Shown: one piece after another, positions 1-4,872 of the stretch | Layout: each line of letters opens with the position of its first letter | Numbering within the stretch: position 1 is the first letter of the stretch | Translations under genes and position numbers: made by a program | Assembly: GCA_050331475.1 (NCBI GenBank) | Contig: JBHJGU010000106.1 | Location: 1 to 5,007, forward strand | Source: JBHJGU01 sp050331475 | GTDB lineage: Bacteria; Pseudomonadota; Alphaproteobacteria; Caulobacterales; Maricaulaceae | DNA length: 5,007 nucleotides | Direction: 5' to 3' | The notes under the pieces: generated by a model | Seen by the model: only the letters and a program-made list of their open reading frames with translations | Databases searched by the model: none | Told to the model about the DNA's origin: nothing

Positions 1-1377
1 GACGCCGCCGCCCGCGGCGCCGCCGCGAAGTATAACCGCGCTGGCTTTGAAAGTCTTGTTTCGATTTATGAAAAAGACCGCGCGCAGGTGGAACAGGGGC
101 GCGTAAAGGCCCTATCCGCCCAACCGCTTTGGGCCGACAAACCGCCGGATTGGACGCACGCGGCGTGGGGCGATTTCAAAGCCGCCTTACTGGCCGATGG
201 CGATCATTGGCGCGCCTGGACGGACTGGTATGAGCGCCGGCTGATCGGCGCGCCTATCCATCTGGAGCTGGAGCGCGCCCGCGTCCTTGAACCCAGCCGA
301 GCCGACTGGGAAAACAATGAGGGACCGGAACGGGTCAATCGTTTGCTCTTGGACATCGAAGCGCGGTTCGCGCCCGAACCCGAACCCGAGCCGGACGGAC
401 AGCCGGTCTCTTATTACCGGGTGCTCTGGGTGGGGGATCGGATGCAAGCGGAGTTGTTTCCCGCCGACGCGCACAGCGAGGACGCCGAGGGTTATTACGA
501 TGCGCTGTGTCGAACGTTGCGAAAACTGGCTGCAAAAACGGACAGGGCCAACCTCCCATTTGATCAAGAGGCCCATGATATCGCTACAGAGCTTCTCGAA
601 GCGTTGGCGCCCGGTCTGGATGCGCTCAAGCCCGGGATTGTGGGGCCGGCCCTCACTCAGTTTTCCGGGCTATGGGCGGACTTAGAGACCGACGATGGGA
701 AGGCTCAATCGAGTGCGTTGACGCGCAGTAAGGTACGCGCCGCACTCGGTCTGCTCGGCGATATCGCGGCGCTGTCCCCGCGCATGGGCGAAATCCTCAT
801 TGGCCGACAATTACTGCAGTTTGACGGGGATGCGGCGCGGGAGAAGATCCTTGCCGGATTGGACCGTATCCGCTTCGTTTTCAGCTTGGATCTCTTCGAG
901 GATATCCTCGACCCCTCCGCGTTAGAGCCCTTGCGCTTTCAGGAAGAGGCGATCGCTAGCCTGACCCAAGATATCGAGCGCGCCACGTCCCTCGACATGA
1001 AGGCGCGTCTGACAGACGAGCGCGACGCGCTGATTAAAGATCAGCTCTTGAACCTCAACGCCCAGATGACGGCGTTGATCGATAAGCTTCAGATGGACGA
1101 CGAGGCGGGGCGGCACGGCGCCATCAGCGCCGACGTGCGACGGGTCTTCGCCAAGATTCGAGCTGATTTGCCTGATGCGCTGGCCGAGGAGGTCATCGGC
1201 CTGATCCGCCATACGCCGGCTGCGGTGCTCATAGCCGCGCTGGGTTTTGCGACCAGCAGCCCGTTCCTCCTGGTGACCGCGGCGGCCCCGATGTTATTGG
1301 GCGCCAAGGCGGACAAGCTCATGGAAACTCTGGCTAAACTCCTAAAATCCAAAAGCGACGACGACTCGGAAGACTAA
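1..1377 (+). CDS. Uncharacterised Ala/Trp-rich protein with C-terminal hydrophobic segment (5' partial)
   Basis: Function unknown. The reading frame is open from the first base, so the gene begins before the window and 458 codons are visible. A GTG at 88 could serve as a start, but the 29 codons before it are Ala-rich and then helical, like the N-terminal part of similar alphaproteobacterial hypothetical proteins, so I treat it as internal. Visible in order (window residue numbers): an Ala-rich start; a Trp-rich block at about 42-80 with PLW, PDW, AWGDFKAALL and WTDWYERRL; a short EP-repeat linker at about 124-133; a long, mostly helical middle; a hydrophobic stretch at about 406-435 that could be one or two membrane passes; and an acidic tail ending DDDSED. 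From memory, the Trp-rich block recurs in many hypothetical proteins of this class next to varied C-terminal parts, but I know no assigned role. The C-terminal segment suggests membrane attachment. No clear terminator follows before panD. Confidence 0.8.
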   Translation, partial: DAAARGAAAKYNRAGFESLVSIYEKDRAQVEQGRVKALSAQPLWADKPPDWTHAAWGDFKAALLADGDHWRAWTDWYERRLIGAPIHLELERARVLEPSRADWENNEGPERVNRLLLDIEARFAPEPEPEPDGQPVSYYRVLWVGDRMQAELFPADAHSEDAEGYYDALCRTLRKLAAKTDRANLPFDQEAHDIATELLEALAPGLDALKPGIVGPALTQFSGLWADLETDDGKAQSSALTRSKVRAALGLLGDIAALSPRMGEILIGRQLLQFDGDAAREKILAGLDRIRFVFSLDLFEDILDPSALEPLRFQEEAIASLTQDIERATSLDMKARLTDERDALIKDQLLNLNAQMTALIDKLQMDDEAGRHGAISADVRRVFAKIRADLPDALAEEVIGLIRHTPAAVLIAALGFATSSPFLLVTAAAPMLLGAKADKLMETLAKLLKSKSDDDSED

Positions 1378-1406
1378 GTCGTGGGTCAGCGCTACGGCGC
1401 CCTCAA

Positions 1407-1435
1407 TTGAAAAACCGCGCGGGCTGGCTTATGTG
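1407..1435 (+). promoter_or_regulatory. Candidate sigma-70-type promoter for panD
   Basis: A TTGAAA box (1407-1412, five of six matches to the -35 consensus) is followed after 17 bp by TATGTG (1430-1435), a poor -10 box with only the first three positions matching. Transcription would start near 1442 and give a leader of roughly 80 nt before panD. Spacing and -35 are good but the -10 is weak, so this is tentative. Read-through from the upstream gene is an alternative. Confidence 0.3.
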
Positions 1436-1473
1436 CGGGTCAATCGAGACAAAGGTCGCAGGGGCGGGGCATT

Positions 1474-1494
1474 GGGTCGCCGGCGGGGCGACCC
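1474..1494 (+). other. Perfect 8-bp hairpin in the panD leader
   Basis: GGGTCGCC at 1474-1481 is exactly complementary to GGCGACCC at 1487-1494, with a five-base loop GGCGG. It ends 7 nt before the panD Shine-Dalgarno. No T-run follows, so it is not a standard intrinsic terminator. It could protect the 5' end of the message, modulate ribosome access, or simply reflect high GC content. Confidence 0.45.
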
Positions 1495-1501
1495 TGCCAT
1501 T

Positions 1502-1507
1502 AAGGAG
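1502..1507 (+). promoter_or_regulatory. Shine-Dalgarno AAGGAG fixing the panD start
   Basis: AAGGAG lies 12 nt before the ATG at 1520. The spacing is long but it is the only strong site nearby. It argues against the in-frame GTG at 1433, which lies upstream of this site, and against the ATG codons at 1532 and 1535, which are too far from it. Confidence 0.6.
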
Positions 1508-1519
1508 CGTTGGGCGGCG

Positions 1520-1885
1520 ATGTTGCTGACCATGATGAAGGCGAAACTCCACCGCGCGGTGGTGACCCAGGCGGACCTTCACTATGAGGGCTCGATCTCC
1601 ATTGATCGGGACCTGCTGGAGGCGGCGGACATTCTGCCCCATGAGCAGGTCGATGTGCTCAACATCAACACCGGCGCCCGGTTCACCACCTACGCCATTG
1701 AGGCGCCGCGGGGCTCCCGCGTGTTCGGGGTGAACGGAGCGGCCGCGCGTCTGGTGCAGGCGGGGGACCGGATCATCGTCGTCGCCTACGCCCAGATGGA
1801 CGCGGCGGCGGCGCGCGTGTTCGAACCCACCGTGGTTTTACTCGACGAGGCCAATGACATCGTCCGCCCGGCGGAGGCCGCTTAG
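1520..1885 (+). CDS. panD: Aspartate 1-decarboxylase (pyruvoyl-dependent)
   Basis: Decarboxylates L-aspartate to beta-alanine, which is joined to pantoate to make pantothenate and then CoA; the enzyme is a cytoplasmic tetramer. The 121-residue product fits the family length. It carries the self-processing site Gly24-Ser25 in the context HYEGS, where cleavage yields a small beta chain and an alpha chain capped by a pyruvoyl group from Ser25. Other family residues fall at the E. coli numbering: Lys9, Arg54, Thr57, Tyr58 (in TTYAIEA) and Asn72 (in VNGAAA). The ATG at 1520 is chosen because it gives exactly this numbering and follows an AAGGAG; the open frame extends back to a GTG at 1433, but those residues are not family-like. 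No panB or panC is visible, so it stands apart from the rest of the pathway. The 3' end is overlapped antisense by the decayed vapC. Confidence 0.96.
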   Translation: MLLTMMKAKLHRAVVTQADLHYEGSISIDRDLLEAADILPHEQVDVLNINTGARFTTYAIEAPRGSRVFGVNGAAARLVQAGDRIIVVAYAQMDAAAARVFEPTVVLLDEANDIVRPAEAA

Positions 1886-2185
1886 CCCGCCACCGGACGC
1901 AGTCGCCAACGCGTAAACCACTTCCCGAGGTTGGCAGCGGGCCTCTTGTTGACGGATCGGCAAGATTGTGTCGCCGAACGTACCGAGCAAGGTTTCCATC
2001 GCGTTCGTCAGGGCGCTGCGGCGCGGCCCCCGCGGCAGGCGTTCGAGCCCGTAGGCGATCTCGTGGATGCTCAATACCGAGATGAACCCCTCCGACAGCG
2101 TATCGAGAAAGGCGAGGACGCCGGCGTCCGGGGTGGACTTGGTGGTTTCAGAGAGAATGTTGGTGTCGAACAGGAAGGCGCTCAT
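1838..2185 (-). pseudogene. vapC: Truncated VapC-like PIN-domain toxin, C-terminal half lost
   Basis: The family consists of PIN ribonucleases that cleave tRNA or rRNA and are held inactive by a VapB antitoxin. The first 82 or so residues are typical: DTNILSE with the first acidic residue Asp7, then SIHEIAYGLERL with Glu42, then the segment around residues 70-82 ending in ILPIRQQEA. From about residue 83 the similarity stops. The usual continuation, an LADALIA-type motif and a TRN-x-x-DF motif carrying the remaining active-site Asp residues, is absent. The 115-residue frame instead ends with about 16 codons that are the antisense of panD. Intact relatives are about 130-140 residues. A deletion of roughly 100 bp or more (my estimate) next to panD explains this better than one frameshift, because no other frame of the remaining DNA encodes the missing motifs. 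The ATG start overlaps the antitoxin stop by four bases (ATGA). The product is probably inactive. Confidence 0.8.
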
Positions 2186-2466
2186 GCGCCCTCATCGCCG
2201 AATAAAGGTTCACGGTTGCGATCAACGCGGCTCGGTAAGTCCAAATCGAGCCCTTTGGGCATGTTGGCGACCAGCCACGCCCCCAGATGTGGCTTAGGCG
2301 CGTTCAGCCGTCGCCATTCGGCTTCTGAAACCACAACGACCGGCTCGCGGGCGCCGATGCGCTGCGGGCCTTCCTCGCGCGCCAAACGCAAGACCTCTGA
2401 CAAGCGCGCTTTCGCATCGCTGACCGTCCAGACATTGGGACGCGGCGAGGGGTCTAACGTGGACAT
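2182..2466 (-). CDS. vapB: VapB-type antitoxin of the Phd/YefM family
   Basis: A 94-residue antitoxin that would bind DNA through its N-terminal domain to repress its own operon and neutralise a PIN-domain toxin through its C-terminal tail. The N-terminal part has the Phd/YefM signature: WTVSDAKARLSEVLRLA, then GPQRIGAREPVVVVSEAEW (about residues 13-51). The C-terminal tail, with LGAWLV, a PKGLDLDLPSR stretch and REPLF, is typical of the toxin-binding end in antitoxins paired with VapC. The gene looks intact, ends in TGA overlapping the vapC ATG, and starts at an ATG with no obvious Shine-Dalgarno just downstream of a TATAAT. Because the partner toxin is truncated, it is probably an orphan antitoxin that may still act as a repressor or protect against related toxins. 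Confidence 0.9.
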   Translation of the reverse strand: MSTLDPSPRPNVWTVSDAKARLSEVLRLAREEGPQRIGAREPVVVVSEAEWRRLNAPKPHLGAWLVANMPKGLDLDLPSRVDRNREPLFGDEGA

Positions 2467-2475
2467 CGTTCAAAG

Positions 2476-2494
2476 CTTAACCATTATAGACCAT
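2476..2494 (-). promoter_or_regulatory. Candidate -10 box and operator-like repeat for the vapBC operon
   Basis: On the minus strand a perfect TATAAT lies at 2488-2483, placing a start near 2476 and leaving about 10 nt before the vapB ATG, so the message would be almost leaderless. No good -35 sits 17 bp away; a perfect TTGACA at 2527-2522 is 33 bp away, too far for normal use. The + strand carries ACCAT at 2480-2484 and again at 2490-2494, one helical turn apart and overlapping the -10, a plausible site for autorepression. Function is inferred. Confidence 0.4.
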
Positions 2495-2536
2495 GTCGCA
2501 CGGTGCAGAGCGCCCCGTAACTGTCAAGCGAACGTC

Positions 2537-3382
2537 CTAGTCGTGGGAATGCTCATGATCATGGTCATGATCGTGGTCATGCTCATGCTCGTGGTCATGG
2601 TCATGGTCATCATGATGATGATCGTCATCGTGATGATGGCCGTGGTCGTCATGCGTCGTCTTGCCGGCGCTAAGCTCAAACGTGCCATAAACCTCAGCAC
2701 GTAGGGTCAAGGCGCCCGGCGCGAGCGGGGTCGATCCCGACAAGCGCGAACCCGAGACGACGATGTACTCGCCCCGGGGGCGAGGGTTGGCGCTATCTTC
2801 CAAAGTCAAAATGCGCCCAGCGCGGACGCCCGCGGCCTCCGCCATGGCTTGGGCTTTCGCGACAAGCTCTCTAACCGCCTCCAGCCGAGCCTGCTCTACG
2901 CGCTCGGCTCGACCGGACAGCTCGAACTGGACCGATCGGATCTGGTTGACGCCTGCGTCCACCAGAGCGTCGACAAGTTGGCCGATGGCGTCGAGATCTC
3001 GCGTGGTGACAGTGATCCGGTTAGACGCGCTATAGCGTACGATCGGCCCGTCGCCGGGCGCGTCGGGGTCCAACTCGGCGTAGACCGGCTGAAGGCTGAG
3101 CCCCGAGGTCTGAAGGTCCGCGCCCTTAATCCCGGCCTCAGCGAGCGCGTCGAACACCGCCGTCATCCGGGTGCGCTGGGCCGCCATGGCGGCTTTGGCC
3201 GTCTCAGCCTCCTCCACCACGCCGGCGCTAACGATGGCGAGGTCTGGGCTGGCGGTGACCTCAACCCGAGCCGACAGGGACAGAATGGAGGGCGTGTCCG
3301 CGCTCGGTTCGGCGTCATGGGCCAGGGCTGGGGCGGCGAGCAAAGCGCCCGCACCGGCGAGCACGAAAACAACACGGCGCAT
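2537..3382 (-). CDS. Secreted SIMPL-domain (DUF541) protein with His/Asp-rich metal-binding-like tail
   Basis: Predicted periplasmic or outer-envelope protein of 281 residues. Residues 1-21 form a signal peptide: MRR, a hydrophobic core, and an ALA cleavage motif before His22. Residues about 30-238 look like a SIMPL domain: early LSLSARVEVTASPDLAIVSAGV, then a helix rich in Ala, then GLSLQPVY, YSASNRITVTTRDLD, a helix with ARLEAVRELVAKAQAMAEAAG, and a closing LTLRAEVYGTFEL. SIMPL proteins are found in bacterial envelopes, some linked to stress tolerance, but have no agreed biochemical activity. From residue 243 to the end the protein is 39 residues with 19 His, 14 Asp and 3 Glu, mostly alternating DH or EH. 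Such tails usually bind Zn, Ni, Co or Cu; binding here is inferred. The start at 3382 is set by AGGAGG six bases upstream; an in-frame ATG at 3400 would add MKRRPL but precedes that site. It lies upstream of vapB in the same direction, with a 70-bp gap. Confidence 0.88.
   Translation of the reverse strand: MRRVVFVLAGAGALLAAPALAHDAEPSADTPSILSLSARVEVTASPDLAIVSAGVVEEAETAKAAMAAQRTRMTAVFDALAEAGIKGADLQTSGLSLQPVYAELDPDAPGDGPIVRYSASNRITVTTRDLDAIGQLVDALVDAGVNQIRSVQFELSGRAERVEQARLEAVRELVAKAQAMAEAAGVRAGRILTLEDSANPRPRGEYIVVSGSRLSGSTPLAPGALTLRAEVYGTFELSAGKTTHDDHGHHHDDDHHHDDHDHDHEHEHDHDHDHDHEHSHD
2540..2656 (-). repeat. Low-complexity GTCATG-like repeat encoding the His/Asp tail
   Basis: The DNA here consists of imperfect 3- and 6-base units (on the + strand GTCATG, GCTCATG, GATGAT, GTCGT and variants) encoding residues 243-281 of the SIMPL protein. 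Such tracts can expand or contract by slippage, so tail length may vary between strains and assemblies. Confidence 0.85.
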
Positions 3383-3388
3383 GAGCGG

Positions 3389-3394
3389 CCTCCT
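3389..3394 (-). promoter_or_regulatory. Shine-Dalgarno AGGAGG fixing the SIMPL start
   Basis: A full AGGAGG, read on the minus strand, lies six bases before the ATG at 3382. This decides in favour of that ATG over the in-frame ATG at 3400 and over longer frames, and it places the signal peptide exactly at the N-terminus. Confidence 0.8.
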
Positions 3395-3405
3395 CTTCAT
3401 CGGTC

Positions 3406-3422
3406 GGACCGCGCAACGGTCC
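3406..3422 (-). other. 6-bp hairpin in the SIMPL leader / divergent intergenic region
   Basis: The 124-bp region 3383-3506 separates two divergent genes and must hold both promoters, but I cannot identify convincing -35 and -10 pairs. It contains a perfect 6-bp inverted repeat (GGACCG 3406-3411, CGGTCC 3417-3422, 5-base loop) just upstream of the SIMPL Shine-Dalgarno. It also holds two GGCGTT copies at 3434-3439 and 3445-3450, 11 bp apart, which could be a regulator site. Confidence 0.3.
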
Positions 3423-3506
3423 TTCAATGTCATGGCGTTAGAAAGGCGTTCTTTACCCGACTCATGACAGTCTCGCCATCGAATGAGAGGATTAAGGGTG
3501 TAACGC

Positions 3507-4502
3507 ATGGCCTCGTTGGCCAACACCTCCACGGTGTTCAATTTTAAGGCGAAGGTGTTTAAAGCGCCCGACGCCGCGTTTCGGTGGGACGACCGCCGCG
3601 GCGAGGCGTGCTTGCACGTCTCCCTGGGCGACGTCACCGCGCGGATCAGCCTCGCCCAGATCCGGCGCGAGTTCAAAATCGCCACGGGGTCGCCGGATTG
3701 GCACCTGTTAAGCATGGTCGATCCGGCGCTTAAATTCGTCAGCGAAGTGCGCCCGGGCGACACGATCCCCAAGGAGTTGCTCACCGGGGAGGCGTCTTGG
3801 ACCGTGGCGCCGGAGCATCCCATGATTGCGCGCGGGCGGCTCTATGCGGCTGTGTGCATGCATGCTTTGGGCGAGCCGACGGCCATGCCCCATGTGGGGG
3901 ATCTAGTGGATTTTACGGAGTCCAAATTGGTGCGCAAGCGCGGGGACGAAGCGTTCGGACGGCTCGCCCTTGAGGCGGGGCTGGAGGACGCCGGTCAAGC
4001 GCGCCAAACCGTCGAAACAATCGCGCGCGACTTCGCCTATCTCGAAGCGTTGCGCGATTGCTTTAATCGGATTTTCAACCTGGCGGTAAAGTTTGACGCC
4101 GAACGCCGCAGGGCGGGCCAAGACCGCACCAAGCGTGAGGAATATGAGCGGATCCTCGCTTTAGCGCGGGACGCGGGCAAACCGCCGCGCGAAGCGTTCA
4201 AACGCGCCGAAGCGCTGCTGGCGGATCCCGCCCAACTGGTCAATGACTCTGAAGGGGCCATCAGCCTGATCCGGCGTTTACGCGATGCGCTGCATATCGA
4301 CTCCAAGCGTTGGGTGGATATTGAAACCGCGTGGGAGCGCGGGGACACCCGCAATTCGGATCGCGAGGAGTCCCTGCGCCGGACAACCTATCAATTCCTC
4401 GCCAAGAACTTCCTTGACAGCGCGCACTGGCGCGCGGCTTACGCGGGGGTCCATCCCATGACCGAATCCGGCATGCCCCAGGTCAAAGTCATTGCGTGTT
4501 GA
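3507..4502 (+). CDS. Conserved-looking hypothetical protein, 331 residues
   Basis: Function unknown; I recognise no named domain. The product has no signal peptide or membrane segment, so it is probably cytoplasmic. Residues 1-115 or so look like a compact mixed domain: an early FNFKAKVFK strand, FRWDDRRGEACLHVSLGD, then LSMVDPALKFV, RPGD, and LLTGEASWTV. Residues about 140-310 are strongly helical and charged (for example FDAERRRAGQDRTKREEYERI and ISLIRRLRDAL), compatible with a helical bundle or coiled coil. The opening resembles hypothetical proteins I recall from other alphaproteobacteria, but only as an impression. The ATG at 3507 is supported by AAGGG eight bases upstream. It is divergent from the SIMPL gene and is followed by its own terminator, so it appears to be a single-gene transcript. 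Confidence 0.87.
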   Translation: MASLANTSTVFNFKAKVFKAPDAAFRWDDRRGEACLHVSLGDVTARISLAQIRREFKIATGSPDWHLLSMVDPALKFVSEVRPGDTIPKELLTGEASWTVAPEHPMIARGRLYAAVCMHALGEPTAMPHVGDLVDFTESKLVRKRGDEAFGRLALEAGLEDAGQARQTVETIARDFAYLEALRDCFNRIFNLAVKFDAERRRAGQDRTKREEYERILALARDAGKPPREAFKRAEALLADPAQLVNDSEGAISLIRRLRDALHIDSKRWVDIETAWERGDTRNSDREESLRRTTYQFLAKNFLDSAHWRAAYAGVHPMTESGMPQVKVIAC

Positions 4503-4520
4503 GCGACCGCGCGCGCTTTT

Positions 4521-4549
4521 GCCCCAGCGCGTGCAGCGCGGGGCCTTTT
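4521..4549 (+). terminator. Intrinsic terminator after the 331-residue gene
   Basis: The stem is GCCCC-A-GCGC (4521-4530) against GCGCGGGGC (4536-4544): nine base pairs with one bulged A and a five-base loop, followed by a TTTT run at 4546-4549. It starts 18 bases after the stop codon. On the other strand no T-run follows the stem, so it acts on the + strand. Confidence 0.75.
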
Positions 4550-4550
4550 C

Positions 4551-4564
4551 GCCGTTCGAACGGC
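4551..4564. repeat. Perfect 14-bp palindrome GCCGTTCGAACGGC
   Basis: This is an exact inverted repeat with no spacer, lying between the terminator T-run and the tRNA, 19 bases before the tRNA 5' end. It could be a regulator site near the tRNA promoter, but no -35/-10 pair is clear. Its core GTTCGAAC resembles a tRNA T-loop, which may be chance. Confidence 0.4.
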
Positions 4565-4583
4565 TAGCTACAAGAAGGTTGGC

Positions 4584-4660
4584 GGGCCTGTAGCTCAATT
4601 GGTTAGAGCCGGCGGCTCATAACCGCTTGGTTGGGGGTTCGAGTCCCTCCGGGCCCACCA
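4584..4660 (+). tRNA. tRNA with anticodon CAU, best read as tRNA-Ile2 (elongator Met is the alternative)
   Basis: A complete 77-base cloverleaf with encoded CCA. The acceptor GGGCCTG (4584-4590) pairs with CGGGCCC (4650-4656), with discriminator A4657 and CCA at 4658-4660. The D arm is GCTC/GAGC. The anticodon stem GGCGG/CCGCT carries loop CTCATAA with CAT at 4618-4620. The variable loop is TGGTT, and the T arm GGGGG/CCCTC has loop TTCGAGT. CAU is shared by initiator Met, elongator Met and Ile2. A paired first acceptor base pair (G1-C72) argues against initiator. C4-G69 and C5-G68 match features known in E. coli to favour lysidine modification by TilS, and the stem end CGCTTGG resembles E. 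coli tRNA-Ile2. With lysidine at C34 it would read AUA. A run of six T follows directly at 4661-4666. Confidence 0.93.
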
Positions 4661-4693
4661 TTTTTTCGATCTCACGCGGGTTCGCTGTGCTCA

Positions 4694-4750
4694 CCGCTCC
4701 GATTGGGCGGCGAACGGTCGCCGGCGCCCAGTCGGGCGCTGGGTGTCGGT
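4694..4750 (+). other. GC-rich tandem hairpins downstream of the tRNA
   Basis: Two compatible hairpins can form in + strand RNA. The first pairs CCGCTC (4694-4699) with GGGCGG (4705-4710). The second pairs 4720-4731 with 4739-4750: 12 consecutive base pairs with a 7-base loop. The three wobble pairs in the second stem all have G in the 5' arm and T in the 3' arm, so the + strand RNA is more stable than its complement. A smaller hairpin (4709-4713 with 4718-4722) would compete with both. There is no T-run directly after and no ORF. It could be a structured tRNA trailer, an unrecognised small RNA, or chance in GC-rich DNA. Confidence 0.35.
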
Positions 4751-4810
4751 TCGAGGTTTCTCCTCTCACCTCCACCATACTCACTTCCAAGGGTGTTCCA
4801 AAGCGTCCGG

Positions 4811-4860
4811 AAGTGTTTATTTTCTTAAATAGATTCAAATATCTAGGTATTTCTGCTAGT
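4811..4860. other. AT-rich patch between tRNA and insertion sequence
   Basis: By hand count 12 of 50 bases are G or C (24 percent), sharply below the surroundings. It contains runs such as TTTATTTTCTTAAATAG and a weak inverted repeat (AAATA...TATTT). I find no gene. The shift in composition suggests foreign or regulatory DNA, such as the edge of an integrated element, or a target the IS preferred. The rest of the stretch between tRNA and IS holds only the hairpins described separately. Confidence 0.5.
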
Positions 4861-4872
4861 CTGAGGCGGTGC

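Noticed and set aside
1433..1519. Extended panD start at GTG 1433
   Set aside because: It adds 29 residues not found in the family, crosses the leader hairpin and precedes the Shine-Dalgarno. The ATG at 1520 gives canonical numbering.
1882..1930. Frame-shifted remnant of the original vapC C-terminus, with a stop (TTA on +) overlapping the panD stop
   Set aside because: Another minus frame ends neatly at 1882, which would suit a convergent gene end, but its residues (NLGKWFTRW and following) do not clearly match a PIN C-terminus. Possible, not supported.
2489..2527. TTGACA and TATAAT as a single vapB promoter
   Set aside because: Both boxes are perfect but are 33 bp apart, far beyond the normal 16-18, so they cannot be treated as a standard pair.
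2540..2656. CRISPR-like or tandem repeat array
   Set aside because: The units are 3-6 bases and coding, with no spacers.
1931..2704. Plus-strand ORF of 257 codons opposite vapBC and the SIMPL tail
   Set aside because: It is a shadow of real minus-strand genes. Its Met/Val-rich C-terminal part is the antisense of the His/Asp repeat, not a true membrane segment.
2849..3547. Plus-strand ORF of 232 codons antisense to the SIMPL gene
   Set aside because: There is no coherent family signature, and codon use mirrors the real gene on the other strand.
3383..3823. Upstream extension of the SIMPL frame to 3823
   Set aside because: It would bury the signal peptide and overlap the divergent 331-residue gene antisense. 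AGGAGG before 3382 supports the short form.
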